Source: a bacterium
GTDB taxonomy: Bacteria; Sysuimicrobiota; Sysuimicrobiia; Sysuimicrobiales; Segetimicrobiaceae
Assembly: GCA_035703895.1 (NCBI GenBank)
Contig: DASSXJ010000154.1
Coordinates: forward strand, 1 to 61,835
DNA length: 61,835 bases
Direction of reading: 5' to 3'
How positions within the stretch are numbered: the first letter of the stretch is position 1; every line of letters starts with the position of its first letter. A program made the translations under genes and the position numbers. Below are positions 40,060 through 48,721 of the stretch, piece after piece. The notes under the pieces were generated by a model that saw only the letters and a list, made by a program, of their open reading frames with translations, was not told the origin of the DNA and ran no database searches.

Positions 40060-40881
40060 ATGCGGTGGGCGCGGCGGGACCCCCCGACGGCGATCGCGGC
40101 CGCGGTGCTCGTGCTCCTCGTGAGCGGGTGCCTTGCGATTCCGGCGGTGAGTCCGTACTCGGTCGGCGGCCAAAACCTGGGACAAACCTTCCAACCCCCG
40201 GGACCCACGCATTGGCTCGGCACGGATCACCTGGGCCGCGACATCCTCGTACGTGTCGCGTACGGGGCGCGCATCTCGTTCCTCATCAGCGTGCTGGCCG
40301 TCGCCGCGCATACGGTGATCGGGATCGTCGTAGGCATGGCCGCGGGGTTTCTGGGAGGCTGGATCGACGGCGGGCTCATGCGGATGACCGACGTGTTCCT
40401 GGTGTTTCCCCCGCTCCTCTTTCTGATCCTGATCACCGGGCTGCTCGGCCCCAGCCTGGTGAACATCATCATTGCCCTCTCCGCGGTGGGGTGGGCCGGA
40501 ATGGCGCGGCAAGTGCGGGCCGAGGCCTTGGCGCTGCGCGAGCGGGAGTTTGTGACTGCGGCGCGGGCCAGCGGTGCGACCGACTCCTGGATCCTCGGCC
40601 GCCACGTCTTCGTCAACATTGTGACGCTGGCCCTGGTCCGCGCGTCCTTGGACATCGGCCCGGTGATCCTGTCGGAAGCCACGCTGTCGTTCCTCGGCAT
40701 TGGGATCCAACCGCCGACGCCGTCGTGGGGGGTGATGATCGCGGCCGGCTTCACGCACCTCCGCACCTACCCGTACCTGACGGCCATCCCGAGCGCCGTG
40801 CTCTCGATCGCCATCCTGGCCGTGACGTTCGTAGGCGAGGGGATCGCCGAGGCGCTGGATCCCCGGTGGAGGCGGCGCTAG
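40060..40881 (+). CDS. Peptide-type ABC transporter permease, DppC-like
   Basis: Partner permease of 273 residues, the shortest DppC-like protein here because its cytoplasmic N-terminus is brief. Hallmarks are HWLGTDHLGRDILVRVAYGAR, the coupling loop TAARASGATDSWILGRHVFVN, LSFLGIGIQPPTPSWGVMI and GEGIAEALDPRW. It starts five bases after its partner and overlaps the convergent LLM gene by four bases. No ATPase genes are present. Confidence 0.91.
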   Translation: MRWARRDPPTAIAAAVLVLLVSGCLAIPAVSPYSVGGQNLGQTFQPPGPTHWLGTDHLGRDILVRVAYGARISFLISVLAVAAHTVIGIVVGMAAGFLGGWIDGGLMRMTDVFLVFPPLLFLILITGLLGPSLVNIIIALSAVGWAGMARQVRAEALALREREFVTAARASGATDSWILGRHVFVNIVTLALVRASLDIGPVILSEATLSFLGIGIQPPTPSWGVMIAAGFTHLRTYPYLTAIPSAVLSIAILAVTFVGEGIAEALDPRWRRR

Positions 40882-41876
40882 GCGTGGCGGGCGCCCGCGC
40901 GCACGCCCTCCCACACAGCGGGCATGACTTCACGCAGGAGCAGCGGGATCTGATGCTCGTAGTTGAGCGCGCCGACGCGCACCGCGATGTGACGACACCC
41001 AGCCGCCCAATATTTCAGGATCCCCTCCGCGACGACCGCCGGCGGCCCGGAGATGAGCCGGTCGAAGCTGCGAGGTCCGTAGGTCTCTGGCCAGTACCGC
41101 CGAACGTACTCTTCCGCTTCGGCGCGGGCCTTGGCCGGGTCAGGCTGGATGTTCACGAGGCTGCCGCAGCCGACGGAAAAATTGCGGAGATCCTTGCCGA
41201 TTGATGCGGCGAGGGTCTCCAGCCGCTCACGCAGGGCGCCAAACTGGGCCGGAGTCAGGCCGGTCGGGTGCCAGCCGTCCGCGTGGCGCAGGGCCCGGAG
41301 CAACATCCGGTCCACCATCTCGGGGGGGCCGTCGAGGTTGGGAGCATTGGCCAGATAGATCGGCGGGGGGGTCTGCAGGGGTTTCGGATAGGCGCTCACA
41401 TCGTCAAACTGGTGGAACCGCCCGGCGAAGGTGACGTGATCTTCTCGCCAGAGCCGCCGCACGGCTTCCAAAGTCTCCAACAGGCGGGGCACGCGGTCAC
41501 GCGTGTTCAGCCGGTAGGGGCGCATCTCGCGATCGTCGCCGCCGCCGATGCAGACGGAGAGTTCAATCCGACCCCTGCTGATCACATCGAGGCTCGCCCA
41601 CTGGATCGCAAACAGGATCGGATCGCGCAGGATGAACGTCGAGAGGCAGCCGACGTTGAGGCGAATCCGCTGCGTGCGGCCGGCCAGCGCGCCGAGCAGG
41701 GCGATGACCTCGATGCGGGGTTTCTCGAGGAGGTTGTCCCCGACGCTGACGGCCCCGAAGTGTCCAGAGGCCTCCGCCTGTGCCGCCGCATCGAGCAGCT
41801 GCTCGACGGTCAGGATGCCGAGCAGGCACCCCCGGTTCGGCAGGCTCAACGTGAACGTCGCCGGCTGGTCGGTCAC
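40878..41876 (-). CDS. LLM class flavin-dependent oxidoreductase (Mer-like)
   Basis: Luciferase-like barrel enzyme of 332 residues. It shows TLSLPNRGCLLGILTVEQLLDAA, GHFGAVSVGDNLLEKPRIEVIALLGALAGRTQRIRLNVGCL, ILFAIQWASLDVISRGRIELSVCIGGG and the later ISGPPAVVAEGILKYWAAGC. The layout follows F420-dependent methylene-H4MPT reductase-like and alkanal monooxygenase-like proteins. The GTG start overlaps the binding-protein stop as GTGA, so it is translationally coupled to a transporter gene and likely handles the imported compound or its product. Only about a quarter of positions look alike between this and the LLM protein at 26558, so they are not recent duplicates (estimate by eye). Confidence 0.85.
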   Translation of the reverse strand: MTDQPATFTLSLPNRGCLLGILTVEQLLDAAAQAEASGHFGAVSVGDNLLEKPRIEVIALLGALAGRTQRIRLNVGCLSTFILRDPILFAIQWASLDVISRGRIELSVCIGGGDDREMRPYRLNTRDRVPRLLETLEAVRRLWREDHVTFAGRFHQFDDVSAYPKPLQTPPPIYLANAPNLDGPPEMVDRMLLRALRHADGWHPTGLTPAQFGALRERLETLAASIGKDLRNFSVGCGSLVNIQPDPAKARAEAEEYVRRYWPETYGPRSFDRLISGPPAVVAEGILKYWAAGCRHIAVRVGALNYEHQIPLLLREVMPAVWEGVRAGARHA

Positions 41877-43474
41877 TTCACGATCGACGCCGTGGCGAGA
41901 TGCTCGAGAAAGCCGAGGCCGTAGGGGGTGAGGGTGAGGTCACGCACGTAGGGTTTTTTCAAGATTACTTCACGCACATGGTAGATCGGGAGCACACCGA
42001 CGTCGTCGAAGACGAGGAAGCGTTCGACCTCGGCCATTTTCCGGAGGACGGCGTCCCGGGTACGCTCGTGGTTTGCGGCATCCACCATCTTGTCGTACGC
42101 GGGGTTCACATATCCGGAGAAGTAGTTGAAGGGGGCCTTCGAGGCGAACAGCGCGAACAGGTAATCATTGGGATCGGCGATGTCCGCGGTCCACCCGGTC
42201 ACCGCGGCAAACGCGGTTCGCCTTCGCATGTCGCTCCGCCATTTGGCAATATCCAGGATCTGCACGTGCGTGTCGATCCCGAGGTTCTGCTGGATCATCG
42301 CCGCCACAACCTCAGCCGCCTCCCGCGGCCCGAATCCCCGAGGGTTCGGGCCCAGGAGCAGGGGAGGAAGTCCCTTGCCTCCGGGGTAGCCGGCTTCGGC
42401 AAGGAGGGACCGGGCTTTCGACGGATTGTACGCGATGGCAGGGAGGGGATGATACCCTGGAAGGCCGGGGGGAAGGATCTCATTCGCCGGCTGATAGAGC
42501 CCGACGAAGACCGCCTTGACGATTTCCGGTCGATTGACCGCGAGGGCGATCGCCCGCCGTATACGGGCGTCCTTGAACGGGGGATAGGCGAAGGTATTCA
42601 GCGCAAGGAAAGTGGTCGAAGCGCGGTTGTACTCGACGATCTCCTTGCTCAGCTTTGGATCCCGCCTGAGACGAGTATATTCACTCCCGGGCACCTGGAC
42701 GATGTCCAGTTCGCCCGCCTCGTACTTCTCGACGTCGACGTTCGGATCGGGAACGATCTGTAGGACGATCCGCTGGATCTTGGGGGCGCCCCCGAAGTAT
42801 GCCGGGTTGGCGGCCAGCACGATCTGGTTGCGGAGCGACCACTGCACCACCCGGAATGCGCCGGTCCCGTTGGCGTGCGTGGTGCCCCATTCCTGGCCTC
42901 CCTGTTCCACCGACTCTCGCGAGACGATGGACGAGGCGACGTGGGCGAGCCGGACGAGGAGATCGCCCTCACTGGGCCGGTCGACCTTGATCTCCAGCTC
43001 GGTCGGGCTGACCACTCTGACCCCGCGGAGGCCCGGGGCCTTTCCCGCCTGTTCGTCCTGGTACCCCTCGATCGGCGTCAGGAGGAGTTCGGCGTTCGGG
43101 GAGTTCAGCTTGGGGCTCGCCAGCCGATCCAGCGAATATTTGACATCGTTCGCGGTGACCGCTTGACCGTTCTGAAACTTGAGGCCGTCTCTCAGAATGA
43201 ACCGGTAGGTGCGGCCGTCGGGGGAGACCGTCCAGCTCTTCGCGGTGAAGGGTTTCACTTGTCCTAGTGCGGTGACCTCGAGGAGCGGCGTGTAGACGTC
43301 CTGCAGCAAGGCGGTCCCGGTCGGGTCGTCCGTCAGGGCGGGGTCGAGGGTCGTCGGATCGGCCTGGATCGAGATCCGCAGCGCCGCCTCGGTCTGGGCC
43401 CCGGCCTGCGGCGCGATCAAAGCGGCACCCAGGAGCACCACGAGTGCGGCGCACAGCGCGGTTGGTCGCAGCAT
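41873..43474 (-). CDS. Peptide-type ABC transporter substrate-binding protein (SBP_bac_5)
   Basis: Receptor of 533 residues with a Sec signal peptide (MLRPTALCAALVVLLGAALIAPQAGA). Motifs include SIQADPTTLDPALTDDPTGTALLQDVYTPLLE-type sequence at the mature N-terminus, RFILRDGLKFQNGQAVTANDVKYSLDRL, NGTGAFRVVQWSLRNQI and RRAIALAVNRPEIV. ATG 43474 follows GGAAGGGGG by about seven bases. It lies four bases after the creatininase-family gene and overlaps the LLM gene, in a three-gene minus-strand operon that faces the two permease genes. It presumably serves those permeases. Confidence 0.9.
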   Translation of the reverse strand: MLRPTALCAALVVLLGAALIAPQAGAQTEAALRISIQADPTTLDPALTDDPTGTALLQDVYTPLLEVTALGQVKPFTAKSWTVSPDGRTYRFILRDGLKFQNGQAVTANDVKYSLDRLASPKLNSPNAELLLTPIEGYQDEQAGKAPGLRGVRVVSPTELEIKVDRPSEGDLLVRLAHVASSIVSRESVEQGGQEWGTTHANGTGAFRVVQWSLRNQIVLAANPAYFGGAPKIQRIVLQIVPDPNVDVEKYEAGELDIVQVPGSEYTRLRRDPKLSKEIVEYNRASTTFLALNTFAYPPFKDARIRRAIALAVNRPEIVKAVFVGLYQPANEILPPGLPGYHPLPAIAYNPSKARSLLAEAGYPGGKGLPPLLLGPNPRGFGPREAAEVVAAMIQQNLGIDTHVQILDIAKWRSDMRRRTAFAAVTGWTADIADPNDYLFALFASKAPFNYFSGYVNPAYDKMVDAANHERTRDAVLRKMAEVERFLVFDDVGVLPIYHVREVILKKPYVRDLTLTPYGLGFLEHLATASIVK

Positions 43475-43478
43475 CAAT

Positions 43479-44288
43479 CTACCCCCTTCCTTCTATCATG
43501 GCTTCGGACCAGGGGATGCCCGGCCTCGATGAGACCCAGGGCGCGGTGCGGAGCCGTTCGGCGGCAATGACGAGATCGTCCACCAGCGCTCTGGCGATCG
43601 TCGTGCCTTTCTCCTTCGTCCCCAACGTCGCGTCACCGTACACGCCGGTATCCGAGTGGCCCGGTCCCGGCTCTCGGTGATAGGCGGATGGGACGAAGAC
43701 GCCGCGGGCATCCGGCCGCTCAGGAATCTCCGCGACCACTCGCTCGAGGCGCACCACCTCCGGGGCGATGGCGAGGAGCAGCGAGGTCTCATACTCGTCG
43801 GCGTGGCTCCCCTTCGGCTGCATGAGCAACCCGGAGATCCGCTGGGCACCGAGGTCCCCGATCCTCGTGACGCCGACGAGCAGCCGGTGCACGCGGTCGA
43901 GATCTCGTGCCACGATCTCCAACACCGGGAAGGTGGACACGCCGGTGTTCAGCACAAAGAACCTCCTGGGTCCGTGCCGGTGCATGGAAAGAATAATCTC
44001 TTTCATCATCGCCCCAAAGGTGCCCGCTTCGAGGTGGGTGCTCCCCGGAAACGCGGAGAAGTGCGGGTAGTAGCCGTATGTGACCGTGGGCATGATGATG
44101 GTTTCGACCTGCTCGGCGACGCGACGCGCCAGATAATCCGCCATGATGTGATCGGTCCCGAGGGGGAGGTGGGGACCGTGCTCCTTGGCGGCCGCTCCCA
44201 CGGGGATCACGACCAACGGGTCGGCGGTGAGGAGCGGTTCGGCCTCCGCCCACGTGAGCTGTTCCAAGAACACGCCTCGGAGTCCCAT
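43479..44288 (-). CDS. Creatininase family hydrolase
   Basis: Metal-dependent amidohydrolase-like enzyme of 269 residues. The signature VIPVGAAAKEHGPHLPLGTDH (about residues 27-47) carries the Glu, His and Asp metal ligands; FPGSTHLEAGTF and the later GSHADEYETSLLLAI supply further ligands. The family includes creatininase, the ArfB formamide hydrolase of deazaflavin/riboflavin synthesis in archaea, and MftE of mycofactocin maturation. Here the operon context is a binding protein and an LLM oxidoreductase, so hydrolysis of an imported cyclic amide is plausible. ATG 44288 is the best start. It is divergent from azlC, with about 120 bases between. Confidence 0.87.
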   Translation of the reverse strand: MGLRGVFLEQLTWAEAEPLLTADPLVVIPVGAAAKEHGPHLPLGTDHIMADYLARRVAEQVETIIMPTVTYGYYPHFSAFPGSTHLEAGTFGAMMKEIILSMHRHGPRRFFVLNTGVSTFPVLEIVARDLDRVHRLLVGVTRIGDLGAQRISGLLMQPKGSHADEYETSLLLAIAPEVVRLERVVAEIPERPDARGVFVPSAYHREPGPGHSDTGVYGDATLGTKEKGTTIARALVDDLVIAAERLRTAPWVSSRPGIPWSEAMIEGRG

Positions 44289-44409
44289 GCGCACCCGCCA
44301 TGTTCTGGCCGCGGCAGTTCTGCGGCGCCGCATCAGAAGTTGTGCTCGTGCGGGAAACGTCAGGGTATTCTCCAGGGCGGGAGGGGGTCCTGCGCGAATA
44401 GGGAGGCGC

Positions 44410-45081
44410 GTGAAGCTGGGCTGCTTTCGTTCGGGGCTCCTCGACGCGCTCCCCCTCTGGCTGGGCGTTGTGCCGTTTGGATTTGTCTACGCGGCGGTGG
44501 GACGCCGCGCCGGCCTCAGCGTGTGGGAACTTCAGCTCATGTCCATGCTCGTGTATGCGGGCGGCGCGCAGTTCACCGTCGTGCGTCTCGTCGCCGAGCG
44601 TGCCCCGCGTCATTTCCTGATCGTGGCGACGGCGCTCATCAATCTCCGGCACGTGCTCTACGGGGTCTCGCTGGCCCCGCACCTCAAGCAGGTTCGGGCC
44701 GGCGTCCGCGCGCTCGCGGCGTTCTTCATCGTCGATGAGAGTTACGGCCTCGGGATGCGGGCGTTTCTCGAGGGTCGCGGATCCGTATCCTATCTCGTGG
44801 GGGCGGGGGTCTCATTGTATCTGGCCTGGAACGTGGGGACTGCGCTCGGGATCCTCTTCACGGCGGCCCTGCCCGATCCGAGGAACCTCGGGCTCGACCT
44901 CGTGTTTCCACTCACGTTCGTGGCCTTGCTGGCCCCGCTGTTGCGGCACGCGCCGAACCGGTGGGCCGCGCTCACCGCGTTCATCGCGGGTCTGGTTGTG
45001 CTGCCGGCGTTGCCTGCCGGCGTGGGGTTCGTCGCGGCGACGATGCTGGGGATGCTCGGGGGGATGTGGGTGCGTGACTGA
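44410..45081 (+). CDS. azlC: AzlC family branched-chain amino acid exporter, large subunit
   Basis: Membrane protein of 223 residues. The AzlC hallmarks are DALPLWLGVVPFGFVYAAVGRRAGLSVWE, SMLVYAGGAQFTVV and ALINLRHVLYGVSLAPHL, followed by FFIVDESYGL. With AzlD it exports branched-chain or other hydrophobic amino acids. GTG 44410 follows GGGAGG at a short distance; upstream in-frame sequence is not membrane-like. The stop overlaps the azlD start by eight bases. Export next to four peptide-type importers could relieve amino acid overload, which is inference. Confidence 0.9.
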   Translation: MKLGCFRSGLLDALPLWLGVVPFGFVYAAVGRRAGLSVWELQLMSMLVYAGGAQFTVVRLVAERAPRHFLIVATALINLRHVLYGVSLAPHLKQVRAGVRALAAFFIVDESYGLGMRAFLEGRGSVSYLVGAGVSLYLAWNVGTALGILFTAALPDPRNLGLDLVFPLTFVALLAPLLRHAPNRWAALTAFIAGLVVLPALPAGVGFVAATMLGMLGGMWVRD

Positions 45082-45361
45082 CACGATCGTGGCGATGGCG
45101 GTCGCCACGTTCCTCACGCGGGCCATCGGGCTCTGGGGCGCGCCGCTTCGCGCTCCGTGGATGCTGCGCGCGGTCGGGCTGGTTCCGGTCGCGGCGTTTG
45201 CGGTCCTCGTGTCGGCCAGCCTCGACCTGAAACCCGGGGCGTGGTTTCGCTGGCTGGTGGTCGCATTGGGCGGGTGGCTCTCCTGGCGCGGGGTTCCGGT
45301 GTGGGCCTGTCTTGGGATCGGACTCGCGATCTACCTCGTCGGGTCGTCGATCTTCCGGTGA
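45074..45361 (+). CDS. azlD: AzlD family branched-chain amino acid exporter, small subunit
   Basis: Small membrane protein of 95 residues with three or four helices, the normal AzlD size. It begins with a helix including VAMAVATFLTRAIGLWG; the FLTRxxG pattern and the following AVGLVPVAAFAVLVSASL are characteristic. GTG 45074 lies inside the last codons of azlC, so the two subunits are translationally coupled. The longer open frame upstream belongs to the azlC shadow. Confidence 0.88.
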   Translation: MTDTIVAMAVATFLTRAIGLWGAPLRAPWMLRAVGLVPVAAFAVLVSASLDLKPGAWFRWLVVALGGWLSWRGVPVWACLGIGLAIYLVGSSIFR

Positions 45362-45484
45362 AGCCGTCCGGTCTGGGGAGGGTGGCCGGTGGAGGAATGA
45401 TCCTGGGCGGGGTGGCCATCACCCAAATCCGACCTCGTGAGGGGGCGGGGAAGATAGGATAGTGCTTCCGCTGCAGCAAAGGGA

Positions 45485-45513
45485 TTGGTAAACGCCCACC
45501 CGAATATTACTAT
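45485..45513 (+). promoter_or_regulatory. Candidate promoter for the formate dehydrogenase operon
   Basis: TTGGTA (45485-45490) and TACTAT (45508-45513) are spaced by 17 bp in a locally AT-richer stretch upstream of fdhA. Each box matches four of six consensus bases. The start site would be near 45520, leaving a leader of about 43 bases. No clear regulator site is seen. Confidence 0.4.
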
Positions 45514-45562
45514 CTTGTTCCACGCAACCTCCTGGCATCTTCCAACGACGTTTCTGGGGGGG

Positions 45563-48500
45563 ATGATCGTGGCCACGCTCACGCGTCGAGGTTTCTTGAA
45601 ACTGACGGGGGTGGGCGTGGGCACGCTCGCCCTCTCAGAGCTGGGGTTCGACCTCGCCCACGCGTACCAGGTTCGTCAGACTCTCCGCATCGCCGGCGCC
45701 ACCCAATCCCACTCAGTTTGTCCGTACTGTGCCGTGGGGTGCGCGCTCGTGGCCTACACGCGGAAAGAGGCCGACGGGACGGTCAAGATCCTGCAAATTG
45801 AAGGCGACCCGGATAGTCCTATCACCGAGGGCCGGCTGTGCCCCAAAGGGGCGACGGCCATGCAACTCGCCACCTCGGCCCGGCGCGTGGAACACCCTCT
45901 GTACCGAGCGCCTGGCGCATCCTCCTGGCAGACGGTGTCCTGGGATTTTGTGCTGGACAAGATCGCCCAGCATGTCAAGGCGACCCGCGATCGGACGTTT
46001 GTTGCCACGGATGCGGCGGGCAATGTCGTCAATCGGACGGAAGGCATGGCATTCGCCGGCGGGGCGACGTTCAGCAACGAGGAAGGGTACCTCGCCACGA
46101 AGGTGATGCGCGGCCTGGGCGCGGTGTACTTAGAGCAGCAGGCCCGGGTCTGACACGGCCCCACGGTGGTCAGTTTGGCCGCCACGTTCGGAAGAGGGGC
46201 AATGACAAATCACTGGAGGGACATCAAAAACGCCGACTTGATTTTGATCAACGGCGCCAACCCGGCGGAGGCGCATCCGGTCGGGTTCCAGTGGTTCATG
46301 CGCGCCAAGCTAGATCCCGCACGCGGCCCCGGCAAGGGGGGTGGGGCCAAGATCATTCACGCCGATCCCCGCTTCTCCCGCACGTCGGCGGTGTCCGACA
46401 TCTACCTCAGGATCCGGACCGGCACCGACGTGGCGTACTATGGTGGGCTGATCAACTACGTCCTCCAAAGCGACCTTTATCACGCCGAGTACGTCAAGCA
46501 CTACACGAATGCTGCCTTCATCGTGAAAGAGGGCTACGCGTTCACCGACGGCTTGTTCAGCGGCTACGACAAGGACAAGCGGACCTACGATACGTCGACG
46601 TGGGCGTACGAAGGCGACGAGGCCGCAAACGCGGCCTTTGAGCGCACGCAAAAAGAAGCGCTCGCCCACGGCGAGGCCCCCTCCACGGGCGCCGGTGTCA
46701 GCTTCGCCAAGCGGGACGACACCCTCCAGAATCCGCGTACGGTGTTCCAGCTGCTGAAGAAACACTACGAACGCTACACCCCGGAGATGGTCTCGAAGAT
46801 CACCGGCATCCCCCCGGAGGACTTCCTGAGGGTCGCGAAGCTCGTCGGCGAGATGGGCCGGCCCGACAAGGTGATGACGATCGTGTACGCGGTCGGGCTC
46901 ACCCATCACACCACCGGTAGCCAGATGATTCGGACGGGCGCCGTGCTGCAGCTCCTGCTCGGCAACATCGGGCGCCCCGGCGGGGGCATGAACGCCGAGC
47001 GCGGGCACGCCAACATCCAGGGGAACACCGACAACGCGATCTCCTGGGATATCCTGCCCGGATACATGCGCGTCCCGGCACCCGGCCAAAAGTCCCTCAG
47101 CGATTACGTCGCCAAGAGCGCGTCGAAAAAGTCCGACCCGCATTCCTGGAACTTCTTCGGCACCAACTACCGGAAATTTACGGTGAGCCTGCTCAAAGCC
47201 TGGTACGGAGATGCGGCCACCAAGGACAACGACTTTGCCTTCCACTATCTCCCCAAGCCGGCCGGGAATTCCTCGTGGATGTCCATCTTCGACCAGGCCC
47301 TGCGGGGGAAGATGGAAGGGCTGTTCCTCTCCGGCATGATGGCGACGAGCATCGGTCCCGACGTCAACCAGGTGCTCCAGGCGCAGGCAAACTTGAAATG
47401 GCTCGTGGTCATGGATCCCTTCCCGACCACCAGCTCCGAGTTCTGGCACGCTCCCGAGATGGACCCGAGCAAGGTCCAGACCGAGGTCTTCCACATCCCG
47501 TGCACGCACTGGATCGAGAAGGCCGGCTCGTTCACGAACAGCGGTCGGTGGGTGCAGTGGAAGGACCAGGTCATCCCTCCGCAGGGCGAGGCCCGGGATG
47601 ACCAATCGGTCCTCGCCGACCTTTTCCAGCGCGTCAAGGCACTGTACCAGGCCGATCAGCAGAACGGCAAGTTCCCAGACCCGATTCTGCACCTGACGAT
47701 GGACTACAAGGACCCGCGAAAGCCCGAGCTGGACGAGATCGCCCAGGAGATCAATGGCAAAGACCTCAAGACGGGGAAGCGCCTGGCGACCTTCGCCGCG
47801 CTCAAGGACGATGGCACCACCACCGCGGGCAACTGGATCTACACCGGCTTCTATCCGGAGGCGGGCAATCTCGCCAAGCGACGCGATGGGGTGCAGGACC
47901 CCGCCAAGAACGACCCGACCGGGATGGGGTTCTATCCCGGGTGGGCGTGGAGCTGGCCGCTCAACCGGCGGGTGCTGTACAATCGTGCCTCGGCAGACCT
48001 CGATGGCCAGCCCTGGGATCCAAAACGCCCCGGGATCCAGTGGGAGGGCAAGAAGTGGGTCGGCGATGTGCCGGATTATCCTCCCACGATGGACCCCAAG
48101 GATCCGAAAGCGTGGCTGCCGTTCATCATGAACGGCGAGGGCGTCGGGCGGCTGTTCAGCAACTCGCTGCTCGACGGGCCGCTGCCCGAGCACTACGAAC
48201 CCGTCGAGTCGCCGATCGAGAACCCGCTGCATCCCCAGGTATCCGCGTCGCCCGTGGCCTTCCTCTACGACCAAGCGGCCGGCCGACCCAACCGCTTTGG
48301 GACCGCGGCGGAGTTCCCAATCATCGCCACCACCTACCGCCTCACGGAGCATGAACACTACATCACCCAGCAGGTCCCGCACCTTGTCCAGCTCCAGCCA
48401 GAGGCCTTCGTCGAGTTGCCCGAGGGCCTGGCCCGGGAGAAGGGGATCAAGAACGGCGATATGGTGCGCGTGCTGTCAAAACGCGGCAAGATCGAGGTGC

Positions 48501-48721
48501 GCGCGATCGTGACCAAGCGGCTCGGCCAGGTGGAGGTCGGCGGCAAGAAGGTGTGGCAGCTGGGCATCCCCATTCACTGGGGCTTCGTCGGTATCTCGGC
48601 CGAGCTGTACCCGGAGAAGTCCAAACACTGGCTGGTCAATCAGCTCACCCCGTTCGTGGGTGACGCAAACGCCAGGACGCCCGAGTTCAAGGCGTTCCTC
48701 GTGAACGTTGAGAAGATGTGA
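45563..48721 (+). CDS. fdhA: Formate dehydrogenase major (catalytic) subunit, selenocysteine-containing
   Basis: Molybdopterin (bis-MGD) enzyme oxidising formate to CO2, FdnG/FdoG type, 1052 residues counting selenocysteine. An in-frame TGA at 46151 is residue 197 and lies in EQQARV-Sec-HGPTV, matching the E. coli FdnG site (Sec196). The sequence continues in the same frame as SLAATFGRGAMTNHWRDIKNAD, so the gene is intact. A Tat signal (LTRRGFLKLTGVGVGTLALSE) leads to the 4Fe-4S motif CPYCAVGC near 53. The C-terminal MGD-binding domain holds ITTKR-like and IHWGFVG stretches. ATG 45563 directly follows a G-run; GTG 45569 has better spacing and is an alternative. Predicted periplasmic, paired with the Fe-S and NrfD-like subunits; fdhE begins at its stop (TGATG). 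Confidence 0.95.
46151..46183 (+). promoter_or_regulatory. Selenocysteine UGA codon and bacterial SECIS hairpin
   Basis: The UGA at 46151-46153 is followed by a hairpin at 46165-46183: eight consecutive pairs (six Watson-Crick, two G-U) with a three-base loop GUU at 46173-46175. The loop begins 20 bases after the UGA, within the spacing needed by SelB in known bacterial SECIS elements, and the apical GU is the conserved contact. The first coding triplets after UGA (CAC GGC CC) also match E. coli fdhF. Confidence 0.85.

Noticed and set aside
46151-46153. Stop codon splitting fdhA into a 222-codon fragment and a second gene starting GTG at 46166
   Set aside because: The reading frame is continuous, flanking residues match the selenocysteine site of FdnG, and a SECIS-like hairpin follows, so neither pseudogene nor two-gene readings fit.
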